From contig DHUT01000092.1 of the NCBI GenBank assembly GCA_002409285.1, positions 14,282 to 21,179 on the forward strand: DNA of 6,898 bases, in the 5' to 3' direction. This document shows positions 1-6,898 of this stretch, one piece after another. The stretch's first letter is position 1, and every line of letters starts with the position of its first letter. Both the position numbers and the translations under genes were made by a program. Source of the stretch: Firmicutes bacterium UBA5227. Its GTDB lineage: Bacteria; Bacillota; Clostridia; Tissierellales; Sedimentibacteraceae. A model generated the notes under the pieces. The model made no database searches and was not told where the DNA came from. It was given only the letters and a program-made list of their open reading frames with translations.

Positions 1-3000
1 ATGCGGAATATGATGAAGCAAGGGGTGAATACTATGCTTATGTTAATACTCTTTACAATACAGAAGCCACACAGAAGGTAGCCGGATATTTAATGGATTC
101 ATGGGATGCCCGTGCCTACACGGAGGGCAAGAGCAGTACGGTTTCCGGAATAATTTATACAGGCAGCGGCGAAGAACTGAAATTTGCTTTTGATACCAAA
201 ACCAACGGCAGAGTTGTAGATATAAGCACTGCTAAGGTAAGTGAAGATACTTATTGGATTTCATATGTAACCGAAAACAATATTGTTACTGAAGACAGTA
301 AGGATTATGCAACGGTGAAGCGATTGTTTATTGCGGAAGTTAAAAACAATAACGGAGATGTCAATAAAATCACTCCCAAGCTGATTAAAAAGATTATTGA
401 TTATGATAACAATACAGAAAAAGAGGGTGAATTAAACGGCAGTGAGTTGGTTAAAGAAATTGACAATCCCACAATCGGCACCGTCAATTTGCTGTCCGGG
501 AAACTCAGCAACGGTGGTGACGATGAGAACTTCCTTGTCTTTGACTTTTCGGGCAATACCTATATAATCGGAGAGGCTTCCATTAAGTCACTGTTAAATT
601 CCGGTGCATTTGAAGCAAAGCCGCTGTTTGAAACCAATGACGGTCAGGCCTCGGGCAAGACTGAGGTAAACTTTGGTACAGACGGAGCCGGGAATGTTTC
701 GGTTGTTTATGTCTCCAAGGTGGAGGGAACCACAAACAATGCATTGTTTGTGTCAAAATACGATACCGAAGCAGAAAAATTCGGTGCAGGACAAATGCTG
801 TCCATGCGTCATATGGATGTGTATGAATACAGTTACGGAGAAGGCAAGAGCTGGACTGAGGAAGAATTGGAAAAGGCTTATTACGGTGAATTGGAGAGCA
901 AAGATATACCAAAAGGCTCCATGAGCACATTCTCCTTCTCAAATATTCAGGTGGCCTTCGGAAAAGAAAAAACAAACGAGGAAGACGGCTCCTTCCTGAT
1001 AATTACAACGGGAACCATGAGCGAGCTTAAAGATGCCGATGGTTACGACACGAAAATTATCGACCCGAACAGAGAGCCTGATGTGGGTTTCTACGCCCTA
1101 AACTTTGGAGTGGAGCATCCTGCAATCGGTGAACAGGAAGTAAAGTTCTTTATTAATAATTTTATAGAAGGCAGTGTACTGGACACGGAAAGAATTGCAT
1201 TTAAAAACACCGGTGACGTTTCCTTCAGAGCAAGTGAAGAACATCCCGCAACCGTTAAAATGTATGCGGGTAAGTTAGGAGCTACATCGGTGATTAAAGA
1301 ATGGACTGTCAAAGAAACTGTTTTGCCCGGCAAAATGACGGTGCTGGAAAATGGTCGTACAAGTGAGCTGCCTGAAATGGGTGCAGGCTCCGTGTTCTAC
1401 CTTGAAATAAACGAACATGATTATTACAAGGAAAGTGGTGTTGTCAGAAGCTCCTCCACAAAGGATACTTGCCCCTTGAACGTTGAAGAAAAAACAGATA
1501 TAAAGCTCGGAGATAATATTATCCGGGAAGTTATAAATGCGGAAGGAAACAATGTTGTTATATTTGTGGATTTCTGGGTTCAGAATGTGGGAAGCAAAAA
1601 TTCCGACAGCACATACGTGCAGTTCTCTTATAAATCCGGAGAAGATGATGACGAATTGATATTTACTCCACTTGATATCACCGCCGGAGACCTGAAGGTA
1701 GATGATCAGGTTGAGCTGAATATAATGAGAGCTATGTCCTTTACAGAAGACAAATCCAAGGGTATCTTAGAGCTTAAGGGCAATGACGGAACCGGAATCA
1801 AAAGTGGTTACGGACGACGTGTCCATGGAAATATCATTGTACCTAAAGATGTATTTAACATTCTTACAGAAGGAAGCTTTAACTTAAAAATCGAAGCATT
1901 TGACGGAGAATACTGTGAGACAGGTGAAAATGCAATTGTTTCATCAACAGGTGAGCATAACAATCTGAATAACTACCGGGTTATCCCCATATTGCCGGTG
2001 ACATTCTTTAGCACAGCGGATAACATTGCAATACCAATGGGTAATGTTTATAAGATGCCTGTGGGATTATCCTCCACAAGCAAAACCTCAAGAGTTAGCG
2101 CAGAAGAATTTGCAGAGGAAGAAGAATACTTATTGGGAACCGTATATTACGACTACAGCGGTTATATAAATATGATGGGAAGCAGGCAAGGCTCCGGCAT
2201 CATGCGAATAATTGATTCCAACACCAACAGCTTCAAGGACATTGCTTTTAAAACAGAAATAGGTGACGGTATTAACATATATTCAGACAATGGTATATTT
2301 ACTTTCTATAATGCTCTCAATAATCCCTATAATCCTGATAATCCGGGTCAAAAGTGGGAGTTTACAGACAATATTATAGAATGGGGCAACCCTCCTGCGA
2401 TGCCTCTCAGAGGAGACATGAGCTTCGGTCAGAAGGATGCGTTTTTTACATTTGATACATTTGCAAATAAAATAGAGCTGTATTTTACGGGCGAAATAAA
2501 GGTGCAAAGTGATAAGTATCCCGAATACATTATGGGAAGGACAATTACAAGCGATAAATTAGCTGACGGAGAAGGTAAGGGCAAGGTTATTGATTTTACC
2601 GGAGGAAGCGAAGCTAATTTCAGATCCCACAAGGTGACAATCACGGTGATGAAGGGTGATGAGTTAAATCCGGCTGTATTCGATAAGATGAAAGAATATT
2701 ATCCCGGTGAAATTCCCGTACCCGATACGGATAAAGGCGCCCCTGCTATACTTTGGTCACGGAACTGGCCCGACAAGGCATCCCTGCTTAAAGGCAGTGA
2801 GAAACTAATTGTCTCAGCATTTATCTATGACCCTACGGGGATTGCTTCCGTAGAATTCAACGATATGGTAATCAATCAAAGCTCAGCAGAAGCTATTGAA
2901 GAGATAACAAGCCTAGAAAAAATAACGGAAGAGCTTTGGAGAGTGGATTTTGAATTTTCCGAAAATGAATATCATAAGCTAAAGACAGCTGACATCTCTA

Positions 3001-5996
3001 ACAATATTTCTTATGATTACTTTGTTTTAGATTGCTTTGAGAATCCTGTTGACGATGAGGCAGTATCGGAGGCCCCTGATTTAAAGGTTGAGATTGCAGA
3101 TGAAAACGGAAATGCAATAATTGGTGGTACATCGGAGGATGCTTATTTTAAAATAACATCAAATGGTTCCCTTGCAGATGCATCTGTATACAGGCTGCAG
3201 CGTGATGCCGGAAGTGAAAGCGGATACACGGAAACGAGAATCGGTGATGTTGAAGGCAAAATCAAAATTCCTGCCAACGGATACTACAGAGTTATATTGG
3301 ACGGAGAGGACGGCAGCTGGAATCAAAGGATGCTGAGAGTTTTAATAGTAGATAATGCAAGTCCAATTATAAACTTCAGGGAAGAAACAACCAATACCTT
3401 TGAGTATGTAAATAAAGACATGCGTCATTTATTCTACTACGCAACAAAGGAAACAGGCGAAGTCGAAGACGGAGCTTCACCCGAAGAATCATTGGCTACA
3501 ATAAACGAGGTATTTATTAACGGTAAAAAAATAGAAGATACGGAACCTGCAAAAACAATATCAGGCTATTACCATATAGCATATGGCGGAAAATATACCT
3601 TTAAAGCAACAGACAGTTCCGGCCGAGACAGCAGCTTAAGCTTGGAAATCAACAATTTTAAGGTTATTCTTAAGGAAGGATTTATAGCATCAGTAAAGTC
3701 TTCCACAAATCAGGGGAAAAACAACGGGGAGATTAAATTCGATTTTTCTGAGATATTCGGAGGAAATTACGCAAACACGGCTATAGATGAAGGTGAAGGG
3801 GTATACTTCGGCTCATACAAAGCTGCGGTTGTTGAGGCGGAATCTGAATTTAAAGGAAGCCTTGATTCTCCGGAGGCAAAGGAATACTTTAATAATATTG
3901 ACTGGCGCGACACAGAAGCCTACACAGGCATATCTCCCGGCGAATATGTAATCTATGTAAGGGACGCAACAGATGTAGACTTTGAAAGAAATTCAACTAT
4001 AGCTTCTCTTAAGGTAACTGTGGAGGATGAATCCTTAGGTGCACAGATATACAGCACAGCTACAGCCAACAAAGAAAAAACAGACGGGAAAATAAGAGTG
4101 TATCCCGAATCCAAAATCGAAGAACCCGAGTATCAGGTAGCATTAGCCTATGTGGGAGATTCCGAACCGGCTTCTTTTGCAAAGCCCTCGGATCAGATTT
4201 TTGAAGAATGGCTGGAGGTTGAAGAAATTGACGTTAACAACGGCAGGAAAAAATACATCGAAATTACCGTTCCGAAAGAAGGATGGTACCAGGCAGCCGT
4301 CAAAACTAAAGATATGGATACGACTGCAAATGAAAACGACGTATTTATGGAATTTGTTCAGGTAAAGGTAGCCCGCAGATACATAACTGCAGAATTTGAA
4401 AGCTACGCAACAACCACACGTGAAAAAGACGACGGTATAATTACGGTGTATCCCGATTCAGTCCTGAATGATGCAAGGTATGAAGCAGCCGTAGTATATG
4501 TGGGAGATACTCAGCCCGAAGAGCTGATAAGCTTCTTGGAGGATATTTTCAGGTGGAAGGATGTTACAGAAACCGATGAAGACAACAACCCGTATATCCG
4601 GTTAGGCGGTCTTCAGGCCGGCTGGCATCAGGTAGCCGTTAAAACAGCAGATGTGGATGCAGCTTCCGATGAGGATGAAATACACATGTTCCTGGTTGAA
4701 GTAGAAATAGGCAACAAGTACGTGGAGGCAACAATTGAAAGCGCGGGTACAACCACTCAATACAAAAATGACGGTAAAATAACCGTATATCCGAAATCGG
4801 TTATTAAGAATCCTGAGTATGAAGCTGCTTATGCATACAGGGGAGACGCTCAGCCGGCGGATACGCTGAAGCCCTCTGATGAAATCTTTGAAAGCTGGCT
4901 GCCTGTTAACAAAACAGACGGCGAAGGACAAAAATACATTGATTTTACCGAGCTTCAGCCCGGCTGGTACCAGATAGCCCTGAAGCTCAGAGATATGGAT
5001 GTTGTTTCCGAAGAGGATCAGGTTTATGTTGATTTAGTTGAAGTGAAAAAAGGTCATGTTTCAAGTTCTCGACCGAAAAAAGAAACAACTGCTGAAATAG
5101 AAGAAAATGAAACAGAGATTATCCTTAATTATGAAGGCGAATTCTCTGATATTAACGAAGAAACAGCAGCATGGCTGAAGGAACAAAACAAAACGAAAAA
5201 TATTATTGTAATTTCAGACAGTGTTTACGTGGTAATACCAAAAGGTGTTTTGAAGGAAGACGGCAGTATTAACAGTATGGTGGCAAATACATCGGATATC
5301 CAGGACCTTGAATACAGTACCGTTTATTTTGAAGACGCAGAGCATAACATTAAGCCTGTTCCATTCAGTTTGATTTCTGATAAGGTTATGTATATAGCCA
5401 AAGAGCAGGGAATTTACGGTATCACGGAAAACAGAAAGGATTTTGATGATATTGAAAACCACTGGGCATATGACTACATTAATTTTGTAACCACAAGAGG
5501 GATTTTTGCAGGTGTCGGTCAGAATAAATTTGCTCCCGACGATGTTATGACAAGAGCTATGCTGGTTACAATCTTAGGAAAGTTATCAAATATTTCCGCA
5601 ACAAATAATATTGAAAAAAGCACATATTTCAGTGATGTTGAAAATGGCTCATATTATGCTCCTTATGTGGACTGGGCACATACAAACGGCATCATAAACG
5701 GATACGGCAACAACCTGTTCGGTACAGGTGACCCGATTACACGTGAGCAGATGTGCGTGATGATTTACAACTATATTAAAATTGAAGGGTTGGATATGAA
5801 TTATGTACGACCTTTGCATAAGTTCAACGATGCATACGGCATAAGCTCCTGGGCAGTGGAAGCTGTTGAATACTGCTATCAGGCAGGTATTATTTCAGGC
5901 AAGGGAGATAATTTCTTCAAGCCGGAGGATACAGCTTCAAGAGCGGAAGTTGCCACAATAATTACAAACTTAATCAAAGCGGTCTTTTCAAAATAG
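1..5996 (+). CDS. Giant SLH-domain cell-surface protein, 5' end outside window
   Basis: The reading frame is open from the first full codon at position 3 to the TAG at 5994-5996, giving 1,997 visible residues (residue n starts at nucleotide 3n). The ATG at 93 lies inside this frame and is not followed by a signal peptide, so the true start is upstream. Visible architecture: a beta-propeller-like region of short strand patterns such as YWISYV and VSVVYV (about residues 75-370); CARDB/Ig-like stretches (about 375-475, with KNTGDV, and 500-665, ending in EHNNLNNYR); an unassigned middle (about 670-905); Ig-like segments (about 907-1218); four related ~115-residue modules (about 1229-1683); a spacer; and three SLH modules (about 1814-1997). 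SLH modules bind pyruvylated wall polysaccharide, so the protein probably sits outside the cell, anchored by its C-terminus. No catalytic motif was seen. A structural, adhesive or ligand-binding role is inferred. SLH anchoring is secure; the N-terminal domain names are tentative. Confidence 0.93.
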   Translation, partial: AEYDEARGEYYAYVNTLYNTEATQKVAGYLMDSWDARAYTEGKSSTVSGIIYTGSGEELKFAFDTKTNGRVVDISTAKVSEDTYWISYVTENNIVTEDSKDYATVKRLFIAEVKNNNGDVNKITPKLIKKIIDYDNNTEKEGELNGSELVKEIDNPTIGTVNLLSGKLSNGGDDENFLVFDFSGNTYIIGEASIKSLLNSGAFEAKPLFETNDGQASGKTEVNFGTDGAGNVSVVYVSKVEGTTNNALFVSKYDTEAEKFGAGQMLSMRHMDVYEYSYGEGKSWTEEELEKAYYGELESKDIPKGSMSTFSFSNIQVAFGKEKTNEEDGSFLIITTGTMSELKDADGYDTKIIDPNREPDVGFYALNFGVEHPAIGEQEVKFFINNFIEGSVLDTERIAFKNTGDVSFRASEEHPATVKMYAGKLGATSVIKEWTVKETVLPGKMTVLENGRTSELPEMGAGSVFYLEINEHDYYKESGVVRSSSTKDTCPLNVEEKTDIKLGDNIIREVINAEGNNVVIFVDFWVQNVGSKNSDSTYVQFSYKSGEDDDELIFTPLDITAGDLKVDDQVELNIMRAMSFTEDKSKGILELKGNDGTGIKSGYGRRVHGNIIVPKDVFNILTEGSFNLKIEAFDGEYCETGENAIVSSTGEHNNLNNYRVIPILPVTFFSTADNIAIPMGNVYKMPVGLSSTSKTSRVSAEEFAEEEEYLLGTVYYDYSGYINMMGSRQGSGIMRIIDSNTNSFKDIAFKTEIGDGINIYSDNGIFTFYNALNNPYNPDNPGQKWEFTDNIIEWGNPPAMPLRGDMSFGQKDAFFTFDTFANKIELYFTGEIKVQSDKYPEYIMGRTITSDKLADGEGKGKVIDFTGGSEANFRSHKVTITVMKGDELNPAVFDKMKEYYPGEIPVPDTDKGAPAILWSRNWPDKASLLKGSEKLIVSAFIYDPTGIASVEFNDMVINQSSAEAIEEITSLEKITEELWRVDFEFSENEYHKLKTADISNNISYDYFVLDCFENPVDDEAVSEAPDLKVEIADENGNAIIGGTSEDAYFKITSNGSLADASVYRLQRDAGSESGYTETRIGDVEGKIKIPANGYYRVILDGEDGSWNQRMLRVLIVDNASPIINFREETTNTFEYVNKDMRHLFYYATKETGEVEDGASPEESLATINEVFINGKKIEDTEPAKTISGYYHIAYGGKYTFKATDSSGRDSSLSLEINNFKVILKEGFIASVKSSTNQGKNNGEIKFDFSEIFGGNYANTAIDEGEGVYFGSYKAAVVEAESEFKGSLDSPEAKEYFNNIDWRDTEAYTGISPGEYVIYVRDATDVDFERNSTIASLKVTVEDESLGAQIYSTATANKEKTDGKIRVYPESKIEEPEYQVALAYVGDSEPASFAKPSDQIFEEWLEVEEIDVNNGRKKYIEITVPKEGWYQAAVKTKDMDTTANENDVFMEFVQVKVARRYITAEFESYATTTREKDDGIITVYPDSVLNDARYEAAVVYVGDTQPEELISFLEDIFRWKDVTETDEDNNPYIRLGGLQAGWHQVAVKTADVDAASDEDEIHMFLVEVEIGNKYVEATIESAGTTTQYKNDGKITVYPKSVIKNPEYEAAYAYRGDAQPADTLKPSDEIFESWLPVNKTDGEGQKYIDFTELQPGWYQIALKLRDMDVVSEEDQVYVDLVEVKKGHVSSSRPKKETTAEIEENETEIILNYEGEFSDINEETAAWLKEQNKTKNIIVISDSVYVVIPKGVLKEDGSINSMVANTSDIQDLEYSTVYFEDAEHNIKPVPFSLISDKVMYIAKEQGIYGITENRKDFDDIENHWAYDYINFVTTRGIFAGVGQNKFAPDDVMTRAMLVTILGKLSNISATNNIEKSTYFSDVENGSYYAPYVDWAHTNGIINGYGNNLFGTGDPITREQMCVMIYNYIKIEGLDMNYVRPLHKFNDAYGISSWAVEAVEYCYQAGIISGKGDNFFKPEDTASRAEVATIITNLIKAVFSK
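3687..4040 (+). repeat. Divergent first copy of the surface module array
   Basis: Residues 1229-1346 look like a degenerate relative of the three modules that follow. It starts with ASVKSSTNQGKNNGEIKF, which lines up with the ATIESAGTTTQYKNDGKI type of opening. In its middle, YKAAVV matches YEAAVV. Near its end, GEYVIYVRDATDVD matches GWYQAAVKTKDMD. Its length of 118 residues fits the 116- and 113-residue spacings of the later copies. It lacks the GDxQP motif and has an extra glycine-rich insertion (FGGNYANTAIDEGEG). Its relation to the array is inferred by eye from pattern and phase, so it could instead be an independent Ig-like domain. Confidence 0.55.
4041..4388 (+). repeat. Surface module repeat, clear copy 1 of 3
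   Basis: Residues 1347-1462. The shared pattern is an opening AxxxSxATxxxEKxDG, then VYPxS, then YxxAxxYVGDxxP, a tryptophan in the middle, then GWYQxAVKxxDMD and an acidic tail leading to a final V-rich strand. This copy has VYPESKIEEPEY, YVGDSEP, FEEWLEV, GWYQAAVK and DMDTTANEND. The alternating hydrophobic pattern suggests a beta-sandwich fold. I do not recognise the family by name. Confidence 0.85.
4389..4727 (+). repeat. Surface module repeat, clear copy 2 of 3
   Basis: Residues 1463-1575 (113 residues). It keeps the opening EKDDGIITVYP, the YVGDTQP turn, a central FRWKDV, GWHQVAVK (His in place of the Tyr of the other copies) and the acidic segment DVDAASDEDE. At DNA level it shares short blocks with copy 1, for example tatcccgattc and tatgtgggagat, so the copies arose by duplication, but they have diverged well beyond recent identity. 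Confidence 0.85.
4728..5054 (+). repeat. Surface module repeat, clear copy 3 of 3
   Basis: Residues 1576-1684. It has the opening YKNDGKITVYP, the turn YRGDAQP, the central FESWLPV, GWYQIALK and the acidic segment DMDVVSEEDQ, then closes with VDLVEVKKG. Copies 1 and 3 share the KPSDxIFExWL block, which copy 2 has changed to LEDIFRW. After this copy the sequence turns into a Ser/Lys/Thr/Glu-rich linker (HVSSSRPKKETTAEIEENET), a probable flexible spacer before the anchoring region. Confidence 0.85.
5442..5993 (+). other. Three C-terminal SLH cell-wall anchoring modules
   Basis: SLH 1 (residues 1814-1865) begins FDDIENHWAYDYINFV and carries TRAMLVTILGKL. SLH 2 (residues 1875-1929) begins YFSDVENGSYYAPYVDWA and carries ITREQMCVMIYNY. 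SLH 3 (residues 1941-1997) begins FNDAYGISSWAVEAVEYC and carries SRAEVATIITNL. Each follows the family plan: an aromatic/Asp opening, a helix, a G(I/V)(I/F)xGxGxxxFxPxxxxTR turn, then a second helix. In known SLH proteins the three modules fold as a trimeric prism, and the TRAE-like motifs contact the wall polymer. Here the motif reads TRAM, TREQ and SRAE, so only the third copy is close to canonical. The protein ends four residues after the last helix, as is usual for C-terminal anchors. Confidence 0.95.
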
Positions 5997-6016
5997 TATC
6001 ATCGGCTAAACTAAAA

Positions 6017-6058
6017 ACAGCCGTATCAGATTGATTTTTCTCAATCTGATACGGCTGT
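6017..6058. terminator. Perfect 18-bp hairpin, probable intrinsic terminator
   Basis: The arm at 6017-6034 (acagccgtatcagattga) is matched exactly by its reverse complement at 6041-6058, around a six-base loop (tttttc). It starts 20 bases after the stop of the SLH gene, the expected position for its terminator. On the + strand the hairpin is followed by taatttata, a poor U-tract. On the - strand it is followed by ttttta, a proper U-tract. It may therefore act in both directions, and more efficiently on leftward transcripts coming from the transposase side. Confidence 0.85.
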
Positions 6059-6097
6059 AATTTATACATTCAATTTAAAACAAGCTGTAACAACTGA

Positions 6098-6521
6098 TAC
6101 ATTGCAGAAGCCACCGCTTTGACAGCTCTTTTGGATTTGACAAAGGGATATGCCAAACACGAAAGCGAAACGCTGATTGAAACCATCAAATCAAGAAGAA
6201 GCGTCATCACGGCAAAATCCACACCAGATGATGTGATGCGTCAGGAAGGGGTTATTTCCGAAGCTCTGGGCAGGATTGCCATGGTAACGGAGCAATCCCG
6301 AATTAAAAGCAAACCAAACCTATATCAAAACCATGGACGTGGTGCAGACCTTTGAAAACATGGTGCGCACCAGCCGCCTGATTCACAACGACAGCGTGAC
6401 TAAATTAAACCGTGAAATCCGCATGTTCCCGGTCTCTGCGATTGCCGGAATGCTGGATTTTGGGCAAAGAGAATATCTTGTGGAGCAGGCTGATAAGGCG
6501 GATATGCCCAGCATGAAATGA
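6098..6521 (+). pseudogene. lemA: lemA family gene, 5'-truncated and frameshifted
   Basis: LemA proteins are small envelope proteins with one N-terminal membrane helix and a helical bundle outside or along the membrane; their exact role is unsettled. The first frame (6098-6295) gives LLDLTKGYAKHESETL and later EALGRIAMVTEQ. The second frame (6297-6521) gives PELKANQTYIKTMD, FENMVRTSRLIHNDSV, TKLNREIRMFP and AIAGMLDFGQREYLVEQAD. Together they match the LemA core (KGYAKHE; LKAN; YN-A--Y-N--R-FP; IAG--GF---EYF). The frames join if two bases are missing at 6296, turning an expected Tyr codon before PELKAN into a lone t. The membrane helix and first helix (about 60 residues) are absent: upstream there is a TGA at 6095-6097, then the hairpin. 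The family call is firm; whether the frame break is real or a sequencing error cannot be told here, but the missing 5' part makes it non-functional either way. Confidence 0.85.
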
Positions 6522-6529
6522 GGTGCCCT

Positions 6530-6673
6530 ATGCGAAAGAAAGTGTATGGCCTGATTCTATGCGTTGTCCTGCTTTTTTCCCTTCCTCTCCCCGCATATGC
6601 TGCCAATCGGGTCGATACCATGGATATGACGTACAGGTGGGATTTTCAGATGGTGCCATTCTTGCCTATTTGA
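6530..6673 (+). pseudogene. Remnant of secreted or membrane protein gene downstream of lemA
   Basis: An ATG at 6530 is preceded by gaggtg at 6520-6525, which overlaps the lemA stop, so the two genes were probably translationally coupled. The product starts MRKKVYGLILCVVLLFSLPL and continues PAYA-ANRVDTMD: a textbook signal peptide with a basic start, a hydrophobic core and an AYA cleavage site around residue 24. After TMD the frame reads MTYRWDFQ and stops at 6671-6673. Shifting frame at about 6627 gives TMDIDVQVGFSDG-like sequence (with one base restored), which better resembles a mature beta-strand start. Homology then ends at the transposase fragment near 6661-6670. The likely original was a DUF2207-type or similar exported partner of LemA, but too little remains to be sure. 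Confidence 0.6.
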
Positions 6674-6898
6674 CGTGTCATTTTACTGAAGAAGCCTTCT
6701 ACCATATTGAGCCAAGAACCATGCGTTGGAGTAAAAACAAATTCGAAACGATTAGGAGTATCATTTAAATATTCCTGGGTTTCTCTTGATGTATGGGCAG
6801 AATGGTTGTCTAAAATGATTCGAATTTTATCTCCTTTAGGATATTTTTCATCTATTTTTTTGAGGAATTCCACAAAATCACTGCTTTTATGTGTGTCA
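6646..6898 (-). pseudogene. IS630-family transposase, 3'-truncated, 5' end outside window
   Basis: On the minus strand the frame is open from the right edge (reading DTHKSSDFVEFLKKIDEKYP) to a TGA at 6646-6648, so the apparent start at 6873 is internal. The fragment holds the second half of the IS630/Tc1-mariner DDE domain: RIILDNHSAHTS contains the second catalytic Asp, and THGSWLNMVEGFFSKM contains the catalytic Glu, with 36 residues between them. The first Asp would lie off the window. Similarity stops after KMTRQ (about 6670). The last residues IGKNGTI are read from the neighbouring gene remnant, so the roughly 60-residue C-terminus usual for this family is missing. The DDE pair visible here is intact, but the protein is truncated and presumably inactive. 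Confidence 0.9.
6661..6898 (-). mobile_element. IS630-type insertion sequence fragment, inner end deleted
   Basis: The element enters the window from the right and ends inside its own transposase gene at about 6661-6670. No terminal inverted repeat is seen at this edge and no TA duplication can be assigned. A simple insertion would leave the complete end of the element, so the edge is better explained by a deletion or recombination that removed the transposase 3' end together with the rest of the exported-protein gene. Confidence 0.75.

Noticed and set aside
583..975. Antisense frame of 130 codons opposite the N-terminal region
   Set aside because: Rich in Arg, Pro, Cys and His in a shadow-like composition, with no recognisable motif; the sense strand is clearly coding.
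4602..4931. Long antisense frame of 109 codons opposite the repeat array
   Set aside because: It lies wholly within the surface protein gene, has no domain pattern or ribosome binding site that I can see, and is explained by the codon use of the sense strand.
6063..6118. Short open stretch (YTFNLKQAVTTDTL...) before the lemA remnant in another frame, possibly part of the missing lemA N-terminus
   Set aside because: The DTL could precede TALLDL if about 17 bases were inserted, but the preceding residues do not convincingly resemble a LemA first helix.
6119..6142. Two TTGACA boxes (6119 and 6137) suggesting a promoter
   Set aside because: Both fall in codons of the LemA core (LTALLDLT) and no TATAAT-like box lies at 16-18 bases from either.
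6296..6296. Programmed ribosomal frameshifting in lemA
   Set aside because: No slippery heptamer or downstream pseudoknot is apparent, LemA is not known to use it, and the gene also lacks its 5' end.
6523..6768. Forward 81-codon frame starting near the lemA stop
   Set aside because: It is a chimera: its middle reads the shifted frame of the exported-protein remnant (DVQVGFSDG) and its end is the antisense of the transposase fragment. No coherent protein is encoded.

Overview
The window looks like chromosomal DNA of an AT-leaning, Gram-positive Firmicute, most likely a clostridium-like anaerobe. The main evidence is a very large surface protein ending in three S-layer homology (SLH) modules, of the kind that binds secondary cell-wall polymers. 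The lemA relic and the IS630-type transposase fragment also fit Clostridia. The assignment is inferred from protein style, not from a database search.

Layout. Positions 1-5996 (+) are one continuous reading frame, already open at the left edge, so the window lacks the gene's start and signal peptide. The 1,997 visible residues run from a beta-propeller-like N-terminal part, through CARDB/Ig-like domains, an unassigned middle and more Ig-like domains, to an array of four related ~115-residue modules (one divergent, three clear). A short linker region and three C-terminal SLH modules follow. A long perfect hairpin at 6017-6058 closes the gene.

Positions 6059-6898 form a small gene graveyard. 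A lemA-family gene has lost its 5' part and carries a reading-frame break near 6296. Its stop overlaps the ribosome binding site of a second gene, of which only the signal peptide and the first mature residues remain, with another frame break near 6627. That gene is cut at about 6661-6670 by an antisense IS630-family transposase fragment, which lacks its C-terminus and runs off the right edge. The two broken genes look like a former translationally coupled envelope operon (lemA plus a secreted or membrane partner) destroyed by insertion-sequence activity and deletion.

Functionally, the only gene that appears intact within the window is the SLH-anchored giant protein, probably a cell-surface structural or binding protein with no recognisable catalytic domain in the visible part. 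I see no tRNA, rRNA, CRISPR array, riboswitch or defence system, and no strong case for a new multi-gene system. The most unusual element is the modular surface protein and its tandem repeat family.
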